Assembly (NCBI RefSeq): GCF_010501055.1
Contig: NZ_QVMO01000022.1
Location: forward strand, 5,948 to 55,140
Length of the DNA stretch: 49,193 bases
Direction: 5' to 3'
Origin: Dysgonomonas sp. 521
GTDB taxonomy: Bacteria > Bacteroidota > Bacteroidia > Bacteroidales > Dysgonomonadaceae
The notes beneath the pieces are model-generated. The model saw nothing but the letters and a program-made list of their open reading frames with translations. It was not told the origin of the DNA and ran no database searches. Of the stretch, positions 17,837 to 26,567 are shown piece after piece (the first letter of the stretch is position 1; each line of letters starts with the position of its first letter). The position numbers were made by a program, and so were the translations under genes.

Positions 17837-18355
17837 TTATCGGACACCCCCAACTTCTTCTTTCAATTCATAGAAGCTTTCTTCTGTCGATTTACCTGCC
17901 GTATCAATCATAATTCGACCTGTTTCCCATGCATGATACTCCCTATTCAGTATTTCATTCCATGTAGGGAGTTTTAAGCCTTCCACCTCGGTGCGCCGAT
18001 TTTCAACTCGTCTTTTATGTTCTTCCTTATCCGAACAGATTACTTCGATATTAATGTATCGGCTATTGCTTTGTGTTGCTACTTCTTCCCATTCTCTGCG
18101 CGTAATATCTATCGGATTGCATGAGTCGGCAACCACATTATGCCCCAACTCCAGATTGTTGCTTGCTATGCGGTAAGCCAAACGGTATCCTTCGCTTTGT
18201 ACATTGTAGTTGCATAAGTCTCGCAATGCTTGTTCTATGGTGTCGATTCTCAGATAGGCAGCATTGTACTCCTTGGCGATAAGTTTTGCCAGACTTGATT
18301 TTCCCGAAGCAGGCAATCCCGACAGGATAAACAGTATGGGTTTTGAAACTTTCAT
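17837..18355 (-). CDS. P-loop kinase / AAA-type ATP-binding protein
   Basis: The 172-aa protein has Walker A GLPASGKSS near 13-21 and a DSCNP substrate-lid region typical of small-molecule kinases of the zeta-toxin/gluconate-kinase type. The substrate cannot be told. The ATG at 18355 is preferred: it lies 2 nt after the upstream stop and an AAGGA inside the end of that gene serves as ribosome site. The in-frame ATG at 18373 would overlap the upstream gene by 16 nt. It is the last gene of the six-gene operon. Confidence 0.8.
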   Translation of the reverse strand: MKVSKPILFILSGLPASGKSSLAKLIAKEYNAAYLRIDTIEQALRDLCNYNVQSEGYRLAYRIASNNLELGHNVVADSCNPIDITRREWEEVATQSNSRYINIEVICSDKEEHKRRVENRRTEVEGLKLPTWNEILNREYHAWETGRIMIDTAGKSTEESFYELKEEVGGVR

Positions 18356-18357
18356 TT

Positions 18358-19062
18358 TTAATCCTTCTTCCAACGTTTAAGCGTTGACAGAAATTCCCGG
18401 AGAATAGGACGTGCCTCATCCGGAGTAAAGTTGTTTCCTGTTTCTTTGTTCCAGTGATCGAGGTATTGCAGATTGGTTTCCAGCATCTCCTCCATTGTTA
18501 CGTTGCGGGTAAATGCGCCGTTCTGGTAACAATAGTGGCAATACTCCTGATTGGAAGTCCCATCGACATTCGTGCCGAACTCTTCTGCTGTCCTCATGTT
18601 CATACCACAACTTTGACAGATTGGGTCATTCGTACCATCTTCTTTACCTACCACAAAACTTACTGAATTGAAGTTGCTGTAATAGCGGCCAGATTCGGCA
18701 GTAAATCTTAATAGTATAAAATCTCCGCCATCCACTCCGCCTTTGTAATAGATAGAAAAATCGTCTTTCCAGATATTCTTTTTCTCATCCAAATCATCAA
18801 CAACCTCCATTGTTCCTTTCAGCATCACACCCTCGAAAGAGTCTTTGTCGTAAAAGTAAATACAGGCTTTCGGATTGTTTCGGTATTGCTTGATTCTTAC
18901 CGACAGACTATTGGTGTGCCAATAGAATGTCTGGATACCTTCCTGCTTAACAGGTGCCAGCATCGCCTTTGTGTTTGGATAACCATTCTCATCAATAGAA
19001 CTTATAAAGCTAACGTTCTGTTTGCGAATCATTTGTTCAATTGTTTCTGTAAGATTTTTCAT
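18358..19062 (-). CDS. Pyridoxamine-phosphate-oxidase-like flavin protein fused to a zinc ribbon
   Basis: The 234-aa protein joins two units. Residues 1-about 140 form a FMN-binding split barrel of the general-stress-protein-26 type (FISSIDENGYPNTKAML, ACIYFYDKD, KGTMEVVDD). From about 150 a zinc ribbon begins with CQSCGM and continues with FGTNVDG and EYCHYCYQNGAF, giving paired CxxC motifs, followed by a helical tail ending TLKRWKKD. The zinc ribbon is usually a stand-alone ~85-aa protein. Actual PNP oxidase activity is unlikely; a flavin or F420-like redox role is more probable. Its ATG overlaps the stop of the VOC gene by four bases. Confidence 0.85.
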   Translation of the reverse strand: MKNLTETIEQMIRKQNVSFISSIDENGYPNTKAMLAPVKQEGIQTFYWHTNSLSVRIKQYRNNPKACIYFYDKDSFEGVMLKGTMEVVDDLDEKKNIWKDDFSIYYKGGVDGGDFILLRFTAESGRYYSNFNSVSFVVGKEDGTNDPICQSCGMNMRTAEEFGTNVDGTSNQEYCHYCYQNGAFTRNVTMEEMLETNLQYLDHWNKETGNNFTPDEARPILREFLSTLKRWKKD

Positions 19063-19463
19063 TGTTCCGGTTGTTTTAATGGAGTAAACAATTCTATCAG
19101 GTTCTCTTCCGGGTCGTATAGGTGCACAACACGCATTCCCCAGCCGGGCATATCCATTGGTTCATTAATGAATTTAATCCCTTTTGCTAAAAACGCTTGA
19201 TAGCTTTCGTCTACATTGTCTACCTCAAAGGATATCATCGACTTTTCGCGATAACCTGTGGGTTGCGTTTTGTCAGCATTACCAACAGCGGGAGCCATCA
19301 GGTCGGACGTGAATATGGCAAGCCCTTCTATTCCGTCGGCTACTTTGAAACTGGCATAACAGTCTTCAACATCCCACGCTGCCTCCAAACCAAGCTGCTC
19401 AGTGTAAAAATCGAAACATTTCCGATAGTCTTTTACTAATAGTCTTACGTTACTGAATTTCAT
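19059..19463 (-). CDS. VOC (glyoxalase/dioxygenase) family protein, single domain
   Basis: The 134-aa protein has the beta-alpha-beta-beta-beta pattern of the vicinal-oxygen-chelate fold, opening with FSNVRLLVKDYRKCFDFYTE and ending with GMRVVHLYDPEENLIELF, where His and Glu could be metal ligands. Family members include glyoxalase I, bleomycin-resistance proteins and dioxygenases; the substrate is unknown. It lies 23 nt after the two-domain VOC gene and overlaps the next gene by 4 nt. Confidence 0.85.
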   Translation of the reverse strand: MKFSNVRLLVKDYRKCFDFYTEQLGLEAAWDVEDCYASFKVADGIEGLAIFTSDLMAPAVGNADKTQPTGYREKSMISFEVDNVDESYQAFLAKGIKFINEPMDMPGWGMRVVHLYDPEENLIELFTPLKQPEQ

Positions 19464-19486
19464 ATTGTACTCTTGTTAGTTATTTA

Positions 19487-20251
19487 TCAATCTCTTTTAT
19501 AGTCTGTAAATCCTAATCTGTTACCCGAAGGGTCGTTTAATTCTACCGCCCAACCTGTCCGTATCTTAAACGGTTCGGATAAAAAGACAATACCTTTGGC
19601 TTTCATCTTTTCGTAAACCGCTTTGGTGTCTTCAACCTCTATCCAAATGGCAGGTATCGTGTCCGGCATCTTGGTTTTATCTTTCAGGATGATTGCCGGC
19701 TCTTCATTGCCGACCTTGAAGGCTATCATGCCCTGTTCGGCAAACTCGAATTTCTTTTCCAATCCCAATACTTCAGAATAAAAGTGTACGCTTTCCTGAT
19801 AATTGTTAGCTGGCAGGAAGTAGTTATCATAGTTCTTAATTGCGGTAGGCTCTACCGCATCTTCTGTTATTGTCAGGATATGTCCGTTGTTATCGAAGAT
19901 GGCAAATTCGTCGGCTCCATAGAATGTTTTATGCATTTCTTTGGCGATATGCTCCGTTCCCTGAAGTTTCTCGTATAGCGTTTGCATATCTTTCATCTTC
20001 ACATAAAAGGTCATAGCGCCCAATTTCGGACGACCGGCTAATTGCGGATATTCTTCGGATAGGTTACCCATTTCCTGAAACATAAATGTTGCTCCGCCAT
20101 TCGCAACCATTGCCCATTGCAAGCCTCCGGTTGGAGCGGGGACACTCATAATCAGCTTGAAGCCTAATGTCTGGGTATAGAACTGTACTGTTTCATCAAC
20201 GCTTTTTACACCAATATTGGGAGATAGAGTTTGATATTCCATTGCTTTCAT
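19487..20251 (-). CDS. VOC family protein, two tandem domains
   Basis: The protein is about 254 aa. Two VOC modules lie in tandem: the first opens near SVDETVQFYTQTLGF, the second near NNYQESVHFYSEVLGLEKKF and ends ELNDPSGNRLGFTDYKRD. I place the start at the ATG at 20251 (MKAMEYQ); 20242 is possible. The frame stays open to 20308 but the added N-terminus (CIFVLKK) looks unrelated. It lies 58 nt after the AraC gene. The function is unknown; the double-module form is shared with PhnB- and YaeR-like proteins. Confidence 0.82.
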   Translation of the reverse strand: MKAMEYQTLSPNIGVKSVDETVQFYTQTLGFKLIMSVPAPTGGLQWAMVANGGATFMFQEMGNLSEEYPQLAGRPKLGAMTFYVKMKDMQTLYEKLQGTEHIAKEMHKTFYGADEFAIFDNNGHILTITEDAVEPTAIKNYDNYFLPANNYQESVHFYSEVLGLEKKFEFAEQGMIAFKVGNEEPAIILKDKTKMPDTIPAIWIEVEDTKAVYEKMKAKGIVFLSEPFKIRTGWAVELNDPSGNRLGFTDYKRD

Positions 20252-20309
20252 CTTTTTAAGTACAAAAATACAATTCTGTTTGATGTGTTTCGTGTAAAAA
20301 ACCGACATT

Positions 20310-21056
20310 CTACACTGTATGTTCCGACGGAGAGAAACTTCCCAGTCGCTGAAACTCCTTATTCATGTGTGAATGATCGTGATATCCGCAAGCAATGGCT
20401 ATTTCGTACATGCTTTCGTCCGAATGGCTTGCCATATACCTGCGGACAGACCGGAAGCGCATGATATTACTGAATGCTTTGGGAGATATGCCGATGGTTG
20501 TTTTGAATTTACGCTCGAATTGCCGTTCCGACAAGCAGACCTCACCAGCTATTTTGCTGACAGATAAATGCCCGTTATTGCTTTGAATAAGAGAAACAGC
20601 ATGCCTGATTTGCCTGTCGGGCAGGTATAACTTGTGCATACGTGCTAGGAAGTAGGTGTTGATATACCTGATACGTTCTTGCATACACTCCATGTCGGGC
20701 AATCGCTCATAGAAACTGTTATCAAACAGCGTTTCGCTGAGCGGAAGTTCTATGTTTTGGTTGGTAATCATGGAGACGGGCATACGGGTGAATGCGGTGA
20801 TTCCTGCCGGAGCAAAGCGGATTCCCATCATTTGCACCCGCCCCGGCTGATAGGAGATTTCCAATAAAGAGGTCATTGTTCCAACAAGTTTGGGCAATCC
20901 GGTTTGTACAGAGTGACTTCCGAAATCAAAGATAATATCCACACAACCATCCGGCAGAATCCGCTGTGTAACTGCATTCTCAATCATTCCATCGGCAACC
21001 CAATAGGTTTCTATCAAATGCTGTAAGCGTAGGTCGGGTGGATATTCTTTATACAT
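20310..21056 (-). CDS. AraC-family transcriptional regulator
   Basis: The 248-aa protein has an N-terminal ligand or dimer domain opening YPPDLRLQHLIETYWV with the motif RILPDGCVDIIF, typical of the DUF6597-type AraC regulators, and a C-terminal double helix-turn-helix (about 145-245; SVSKIAGEVCLSERQFERKF, then GYHDHSHMNKEFQRLG). It is transcribed inside the operon, 5 nt after the DJ-1-like gene, so it is likely to control its own operon in response to a small molecule; that is inference. Confidence 0.9.
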   Translation of the reverse strand: MYKEYPPDLRLQHLIETYWVADGMIENAVTQRILPDGCVDIIFDFGSHSVQTGLPKLVGTMTSLLEISYQPGRVQMMGIRFAPAGITAFTRMPVSMITNQNIELPLSETLFDNSFYERLPDMECMQERIRYINTYFLARMHKLYLPDRQIRHAVSLIQSNNGHLSVSKIAGEVCLSERQFERKFKTTIGISPKAFSNIMRFRSVRRYMASHSDESMYEIAIACGYHDHSHMNKEFQRLGSFSPSEHTV

Positions 21057-21061
21057 ACATG

Positions 21062-21661
21062 TTATTTCGGTAAAAAACCATTTTTATAGAACTGATAGCT
21101 CTCTTCTATAATTTCAGGTGCATCTGCATCTAATACATACAATATTTCACGGCAAAACTCCAATGGCGCCGTTCCGGGGGCAGTAACAATGTTCCCGTCT
21201 CTGACAGCTTGTTCGTTGATATAGTTGGCATCGCCCGTGTATTTTTCTCCGGCATACTGTTTCAGATAGTCCAGTCCGTTGCTTGTATGCTTCACGTTAT
21301 TGAGAATACCACATGCTCCGAGAAATACCGAAGCATTGCATATTCCGGCAACTAACTTGTTCTCTTCAACAGCTTTCTCTACAAGCGGAACAATTTGCGC
21401 TGCTTCAGAGGAAAACCAATGCATACCGCCAATCAATACCAGTCCGGCATAGTCTGTTGGCATATCGTTCAAGTCGTAATCGGGTAAAACTTTGAAGCCA
21501 CCTATCGACAGGATAGGGTCTTTTGTTACAGACATGGTTTTCACTGTGTATTTGATTGGGCCTCCGGGCTTTACTCCGATATTCAAGCAGGTGGAGATAT
21601 AAGCTCCTTCCCAGTCGGCAAACTCATTTAAGAGTACGAAAATTACTTCTTTTTTATTCAT
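21062..21661 (-). CDS. DJ-1/PfpI family protein
   Basis: The protein is 199 aa from the ATG at 21661 (MNKKEVIFVLLNEFADWE). This start gives the usual family N-terminus; the open frame upstream to 21790 has no family sequence. The nucleophile-elbow cysteine is C108 in AGICNAS, with the acidic residue of the DJ-1 pair (E13) in NEFADWE. Family members act as glyoxalase III or deglycases, chaperones or amidotransferase-like proteins. It is the first gene of the operon, preceded by an exact -7 box at 21744-21751. An AraC regulator follows within 5 nt, a common pairing in this family. Confidence 0.85.
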   Translation of the reverse strand: MNKKEVIFVLLNEFADWEGAYISTCLNIGVKPGGPIKYTVKTMSVTKDPILSIGGFKVLPDYDLNDMPTDYAGLVLIGGMHWFSSEAAQIVPLVEKAVEENKLVAGICNASVFLGACGILNNVKHTSNGLDYLKQYAGEKYTGDANYINEQAVRDGNIVTAPGTAPLEFCREILYVLDADAPEIIEESYQFYKNGFLPK

Positions 21662-21743
21662 GTTGTTTCTACTTATAATTCTTTTTTCATATATCGTTGT
21701 GTCCACGGGCAATGCACCATACATTTCAGACAATTTCTCAAAA

Positions 21744-21751
21744 CAAAGATA
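21744..21751 (-). promoter_or_regulatory. Candidate -7 box TATCTTTG of the six-gene operon
   Basis: It is an exact TAnnTTTG match on the minus strand, 82 nt before the DJ-1-like start codon. It supports the 21661 start and a single promoter for the 17837-21661 operon. The consensus is short, so chance occurrence remains possible. Confidence 0.45.
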
Positions 21752-21848
21752 GCCTTGAAGTCTCAAATTGTTTTGGGAAGCAGTTATCATAAACGGTATA
21801 AGGATAGTTCAAACAATTTAAGTACTTACGCAGAGAACTCTTATCCCA

Positions 21849-23114
21849 TTACTTGCTACGCGAGTGTATATTCTGCACCCCTATCAGCCCATCGTACCGT
21901 TGCCCGGTAGGACGATAATACACAAATATCTGATATTCGTTTTCCGCCTCAAAATAGTTCCCTTCTATCCTTGCCGTAGAATAATTACTACCCGATTTGG
22001 TAAGATACTGATAGTTATATAAGCCTTGCTTCAACAGCAATGACAAATAATACTGTCCGTTCTCTTCATCATATATCATCCTGTATTTATCGGTAAAATT
22101 ATTATAGGTAAAATCCCCGTTGATAAAAATATCTTCCCGTAACTGTCTTTCCACCGGTATGGAAAATACAGTATTAAAGTAGTCCGACTCTATCTCACTG
22201 TCATTCGTATCGTTACTCCTTATATAGAAGCGTCCGTTCTGATCCTGATCGTAGCTATAAGTTCTTTCCGCCCTTATGTTATCCGGCACTATATACATTG
22301 TATAGGTAGGGCGGTTGTATTCTATATGTTCTACATTTAAACCGTTATACCGGTAACTGATCGTTTCGAAACGGCGATACTCATTCCCTGCTTCAAATAT
22401 CAAGCTACGGTTATGCTCATAGATCAGTTTCCCATTGTTTACATAGGTAGGCTTTAATTGCCGCCGTTCCGAATCCAGACGGTTATTTTGCCATGCAAAT
22501 ACTTTCAATTCGGTAAACGGGTCGCGGATGGTCAGATTCTGGTGTAATATAGAAAATGAAAGTTGCTGATGCGCACGGTTCGTATCGATGTCGGTGTTTG
22601 AAGTAACAGCAGGGGCTATACTGACCTGTGTGTCAACAACTGAGAAACAAGCCGTCAGTAACACATCATCAGGAAAACTATCCTCATATACTTCGACAAC
22701 ATAATTCCCTGACAACTTCAGGCTTACATCATTATTCGGTATATCCAATGAATAATGTACATACTCCACTGTCGTATTCAACGAAGGGTTGTAATCATTG
22801 AGCGGATTATCATTGAATCCATTCAGGTAATCAATTTCGGATATCCCTGTACTCCGCTTCCAAAAAGCATCGCAATGAATTATACGGTAACGCAGCCGGT
22901 TAAAAGAATTCTCTTCCGAAATACGGTCGAAACCGATATGTATATAATCGCTGCTATTCAGGCTGATTACTGCATTCCGGTTCCAATCATTATTACGGTT
23001 TACCTGTATTGTATATATTTCATCCGATTTTGGCTGAGTGTGGTACACCTGCGAAAAAGCTGATATACAGGCAAAATACAGAATGAAAGATAATAATATT
23101 TTAGGCATATTCAT
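21849..23114 (-). CDS. Type IX secretion system plug-domain protein (DUF5103)
   Basis: The 421-aa protein has a signal peptide (residues 1-21, ending AFSQ) and an all-beta mature part with the motifs typical of DUF5103: VISLNSSDYIHIGFDRI, LRYRIIHCDAFWKRS, NDYNPS and the C-terminal NEYQIFVYYRPTGQRYDGLIG. One family member plugs the Sov translocon pore of the T9SS in Flavobacterium; whether this copy does so is inferred. It follows VanW by 3 nt, so they share a transcript. Confidence 0.85.
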   Translation of the reverse strand: MNMPKILLSFILYFACISAFSQVYHTQPKSDEIYTIQVNRNNDWNRNAVISLNSSDYIHIGFDRISEENSFNRLRYRIIHCDAFWKRSTGISEIDYLNGFNDNPLNDYNPSLNTTVEYVHYSLDIPNNDVSLKLSGNYVVEVYEDSFPDDVLLTACFSVVDTQVSIAPAVTSNTDIDTNRAHQQLSFSILHQNLTIRDPFTELKVFAWQNNRLDSERRQLKPTYVNNGKLIYEHNRSLIFEAGNEYRRFETISYRYNGLNVEHIEYNRPTYTMYIVPDNIRAERTYSYDQDQNGRFYIRSNDTNDSEIESDYFNTVFSIPVERQLREDIFINGDFTYNNFTDKYRMIYDEENGQYYLSLLLKQGLYNYQYLTKSGSNYSTARIEGNYFEAENEYQIFVYYRPTGQRYDGLIGVQNIHSRSK

Positions 23115-23117
23115 TGT

Positions 23118-23954
23118 TCAAATATTTTCTTCTACTACAACATAGCTCTCCGGCGTATAGGTAACCCGGGCAAAATTTTTGGTTATTAATTCCGTGTCAA
23201 TTACCTTACCTCCCTCAAATTTAAGAATCTTATTGCGCCATATTTCATTTTTCCGGTAGAATTTGTCTCTGATTTTCAGAAACTGATGCTCTTTCTCAAA
23301 AACGTGATAGGCGAAATCCAGTTCTTCGCTGATGCGCAACTCGCCTTCCAGACATTTGTCTGTCAACCACAGGTTTATCTGGAAAGTGTATGGTGTATTA
23401 TTTGTAAACTGATAATCCCTGTAATTATAAAATACCGTTGCCCCGCTACCAAAAGGCAGCACTCTCCCATCGTCCGGAAACGGGTCAAATGAATGGTGAT
23501 AACGTTCGGTAACGGTTAGCGGGCTATGCATTACCAACCAGTGTATAAGGTTCGAAATCTGGCACAATCCCCCACCAATACCGGGTTTTGCTTTTCCGAA
23601 AGATAGCTCCATGCCCTCAAGGTACCCTTTCCGTTTAGTGGGAAGCCCTACCAGTTTGCAAAAGGAGAATGTTTCGCCCGGCCTGATTATTACATTATTA
23701 ATATTCCGGATCGCAAGACGAAGGTTGGTTACCTTATTTACCTGCAACTGCATATCGCTCTCCCCAAGCTTTTTCAGCAATACCGACTGGTGTTTTTTTA
23801 TCCGGTATGGCAACAAATTATTATCCTTCGACCGGCTATACTTCCTGCCGTCAAAATACCAGTTATAATACCTACCCATCCGCCTTGCCCATACAGCGAC
23901 AAAATAGAGTACGGGATGCCTCTGGCTCAACAGCTTGCGGGGATTCTCTTTCAT
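23118..23954 (-). CDS. VanW family protein
   Basis: The 278-aa protein has the VanW core at about residues 75-200: NLRLAIRNINNVIIRPGETF, GGGLCQISNLIHWL and the HHSFDPFPDDGRVLPFGSGA stretch. VanW proteins are widespread; the name comes from vancomycin-resistance clusters but no resistance role is proven, and none of the van ligase genes is nearby. The N-terminal 30 residues hold a short hydrophobic stretch (VLYFVAVWARR). It is co-transcribed with the T9SS plug-domain gene. Confidence 0.9.
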   Translation of the reverse strand: MKENPRKLLSQRHPVLYFVAVWARRMGRYYNWYFDGRKYSRSKDNNLLPYRIKKHQSVLLKKLGESDMQLQVNKVTNLRLAIRNINNVIIRPGETFSFCKLVGLPTKRKGYLEGMELSFGKAKPGIGGGLCQISNLIHWLVMHSPLTVTERYHHSFDPFPDDGRVLPFGSGATVFYNYRDYQFTNNTPYTFQINLWLTDKCLEGELRISEELDFAYHVFEKEHQFLKIRDKFYRKNEIWRNKILKFEGGKVIDTELITKNFARVTYTPESYVVVEENI

Positions 23955-23992
23955 ATATAAATTATAAATTGGAAATGGATTTGTATATATTG

Positions 23993-24056
23993 TTGACTGT
24001 CGACTACTTACTGTTAACTGTTAATTGCTTAACTGTTGACTGTTAACTGTTAACTG
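23993..24056. repeat. Heptamer tandem repeat TTAACTG, nine units
   Basis: Nine units of TTRACTG, some with one-base changes or insertions, run from 23993 and stop exactly at the base before the rarA stop codon (24057-24059 on the minus strand). The repeat fills most of the rarA-vanW gap. Heptamer runs of this kind change length by slippage; here it is non-coding. Confidence 0.85.
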
Positions 24057-25325
24057 TCAATACCTGTCTTTCCACAACTTCTTCATCCATTCCACTATTT
24101 TATTTTCCGACGCATTTTGTTGCGGCTTCCAAAACTGCCTTCCTTTTATTTCTTTCGGAACATAATCCTGCTGTACAAAATTATTTTCGAAACTATGGGC
24201 ATATTTATAATCCTTGCCATAGTCCAGCTCTTTCATCAGTTTGGTTGGAGCATTACGCAAATGCAGGGGCACAGGTAAATTCCCGGTATCGTTGACCAGT
24301 GCAATAGCCTCATCAATTGACATATATGCGGAATTACTCTTTGGCGAAGTAGCCAGATATATTGTCGCCTCCGCAAGGACAATACGCCCCTCGGGCCAAC
24401 CGATCTTCTGCAAGGTATCAAAGCAGGCGTTAGCCAGCAATAACGCGTTAGGGTTTGCCAGACCGATATCCTCTGCTGCTAAAATGACCAATCGGCGGGC
24501 TATAAATTTAGGGTCTTCCCCTCCCGCAACCATACGTGCCAGCCAGTAGATGGCGGCATCGGGATCACTCCCACGGATAGATTTGATAAAGGCTGAAATA
24601 ATGTCATAATGCATTTCGCCTCCTTTATCATAAGCCGCCGGATTTTCCTGCAAGCGTTCTGTTACAAGTTTATCGGTTATTATAATCTTTCCTCCGGTTT
24701 CGGAAGAGATAACTAAATCGAGTATATTCAGCAGCTTACGGGCATCCCCTCCTGAGAAACGCATCAACGCGCCCGTTTCTTTGAGTTCAATGTCCATTTC
24801 TTTGAGGATGACATCCTGCGTAATAGCCCTGTTCGCCAATTCCTCCAAATCACTCTTACTGAGGGATTGTAATACATATACCTGACATCGTGACAACAAC
24901 GGGCGTATAACCTCAAACGATGGATTTTCGGTAGTAGCCCCGATTAATGTAATCACACCGGTTTCGACCGCTCCCAGTAACGAGTCCTGTTGCGATTTGG
25001 AAAAACGATGAATTTCGTCTATAAACAGGATCGGGCTTTTGGTATTGAAGAACTGGGTCTTCTTAGCCTGGTCGATAACCTCACGTACATCCTTCACCCC
25101 TGAGTTTATCGCACTCAGAGTATAGAACGGTGTATCCAGTGTATTGGCGATAATTTGGGCTAACGTAGTTTTCCCTACTCCGGGAGGCCCCCACAACAAG
25201 AAAGAGGGCACCCTGCCCGACTCTATCATCTTCCGGAGGATAGCGCCCTCCCCTACCAGATGCTTCTGTCCTATATATTCATCGAGATTACGCGGACGCA
25301 ACCGTTCTGCTAATGGTTGACTCAT
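24057..25325 (-). CDS. rarA: Replication-associated recombination protein A (AAA+ ATPase)
   Basis: The 422-aa protein (MgsA/RarA) acts at stalled replication forks. It has the family opening PLAERLRPRNLDEYIGQKHL, Walker A GPPGVGKTT near 46-54, Walker B LFIDEIHRF near 100, the sensor TTENPSFEV and the C-terminal tetramerisation region (GGEDPKFIARRL, NLPVPLHLRNAPTKLMKELG-like). It is intact and of usual length. Confidence 0.96.
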   Translation of the reverse strand: MSQPLAERLRPRNLDEYIGQKHLVGEGAILRKMIESGRVPSFLLWGPPGVGKTTLAQIIANTLDTPFYTLSAINSGVKDVREVIDQAKKTQFFNTKSPILFIDEIHRFSKSQQDSLLGAVETGVITLIGATTENPSFEVIRPLLSRCQVYVLQSLSKSDLEELANRAITQDVILKEMDIELKETGALMRFSGGDARKLLNILDLVISSETGGKIIITDKLVTERLQENPAAYDKGGEMHYDIISAFIKSIRGSDPDAAIYWLARMVAGGEDPKFIARRLVILAAEDIGLANPNALLLANACFDTLQKIGWPEGRIVLAEATIYLATSPKSNSAYMSIDEAIALVNDTGNLPVPLHLRNAPTKLMKELDYGKDYKYAHSFENNFVQQDYVPKEIKGRQFWKPQQNASENKIVEWMKKLWKDRY

Positions 25326-25418
25326 ATTTATAATAAAATTATTAGCCTAAAGTATATAATAATGCTCAGCTTAAAGAAAAAGTATTTCTTCCATATTATT
25401 CAAAGAGAGAACACCCGG

Positions 25419-26567
25419 TCACAGTTGTTTCCCATCCTGGTCATAACTCTCGATTTCTACCAGCCCTCTTGCTGAATCATGCACTATATGGGATTTCAAT
25501 TGCCCGTTTTTATAATATATTTTACGATATACATATTGCTCATATTTTGTTTCTCCCTCTTCCTGAACTTTTCCATCTTCATAATATATCTTATATGGCC
25601 CATTATACCTGTTCCTGTCGCAAAGCCATTCTGTTTTCTTTTGTCCATTCGGGTAGTACTCGTTCCATGCACCTTGTTTATCCCCGTTAGAATAACTTTC
25701 TTCGGTTTTTAACTGCCCATTTTCGTAAAATTCTTTACGTGTTCCATCTTTTTGTCCGTTACGGTATGGAGAGGCTATTTTAACCTTACCATCAGGAAAA
25801 TAATAAGTCTGTACGCCCTCCGACTGTCCTTCGCTATTATAAGAAAAAGTAGATTCCGGACTGCTGTCCCTCAGATAGGATTTTTCGATATATGAGCCAT
25901 CAGGCTTTATTTCCCGAATCTTCTTTAGTGTTCCGTTATCATACGTTTCTTTCAGGGAAACGACTTTCCCCATATCGTAAACAGACTCAATTATATAATT
26001 TTCGTACTTATCGCTCCAACGGGATTCCATCTGGTTACCATCAAGCAACCCATCTACATAATTTTTACTATAACTCAATTTACGTGTCGTAAAATCATAT
26101 TTTATTTCGGTTCCGTCCTGGCGCCCTTGTTTATAATGGGTTTCACGCGAGACGGTACCATCTGCAAAATACTCGGTGTCGGTACCATCCGGCATATTAT
26201 TTTTAAAATGTATGATCCGGCTAACTTTGCCGTCATAGTCAAACTCTTTTCTTAGAGTTAAGCAACCGTCTACATAAGACCGTTCGGCTTGTTTACGTCC
26301 CCGCTTGTCATAGTCTGTAAGTAAGCCGGTTATAAATCCCTTTTTATATTTAGCTGTATAATAGGCATCTCTGTAAATCCCCGAACCTTCTACTTTATAC
26401 TCTCCATTGAGAGGCTTTTCGTTATTCGCGTCAAAATATTTAGTACGACCATCTTCTGTCTCTGTTTGCACTATGGATGAATAACGCAAAGTCTTTTGTG
26501 CAAGTATAGTCGTAGAAATCATTATTCCTACGATAGTACAAATTAAGGTAATATTAATCTTTTTCAT
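25419..26567 (-). CDS. Secreted YwqK/MORN-like repeat protein
   Basis: The 382-aa protein has a signal peptide (1-23, ending ILAQ) and then about a dozen copies of a roughly 22-residue unit of the form YYENGQLKTEESYSNGDKQG. This is the YwqK-type beta-hairpin repeat, related to MORN repeats. Databases call such proteins toxin-antitoxin YwqK-family antitoxins, but no toxin gene adjoins it and a signal peptide argues for an envelope role. The function is unknown. A MITE ends 18 nt before its ATG. Confidence 0.8.
   Translation of the reverse strand: MKKINITLICTIVGIMISTTILAQKTLRYSSIVQTETEDGRTKYFDANNEKPLNGEYKVEGSGIYRDAYYTAKYKKGFITGLLTDYDKRGRKQAERSYVDGCLTLRKEFDYDGKVSRIIHFKNNMPDGTDTEYFADGTVSRETHYKQGRQDGTEIKYDFTTRKLSYSKNYVDGLLDGNQMESRWSDKYENYIIESVYDMGKVVSLKETYDNGTLKKIREIKPDGSYIEKSYLRDSSPESTFSYNSEGQSEGVQTYYFPDGKVKIASPYRNGQKDGTRKEFYENGQLKTEESYSNGDKQGAWNEYYPNGQKKTEWLCDRNRYNGPYKIYYEDGKVQEEGETKYEQYVYRKIYYKNGQLKSHIVHDSARGLVEIESYDQDGKQL

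Noticed and set aside
17991..18010. CGCCGATTTTCAA inside the kinase gene, like the MITE interior
   Set aside because: It is within a well-formed coding sequence (reading ENRRTE on the minus strand) with no MITE ends nearby.
25419..26567. Toxin-antitoxin module
   Set aside because: No toxin gene adjoins the YwqK-like protein, and it has a signal peptide.
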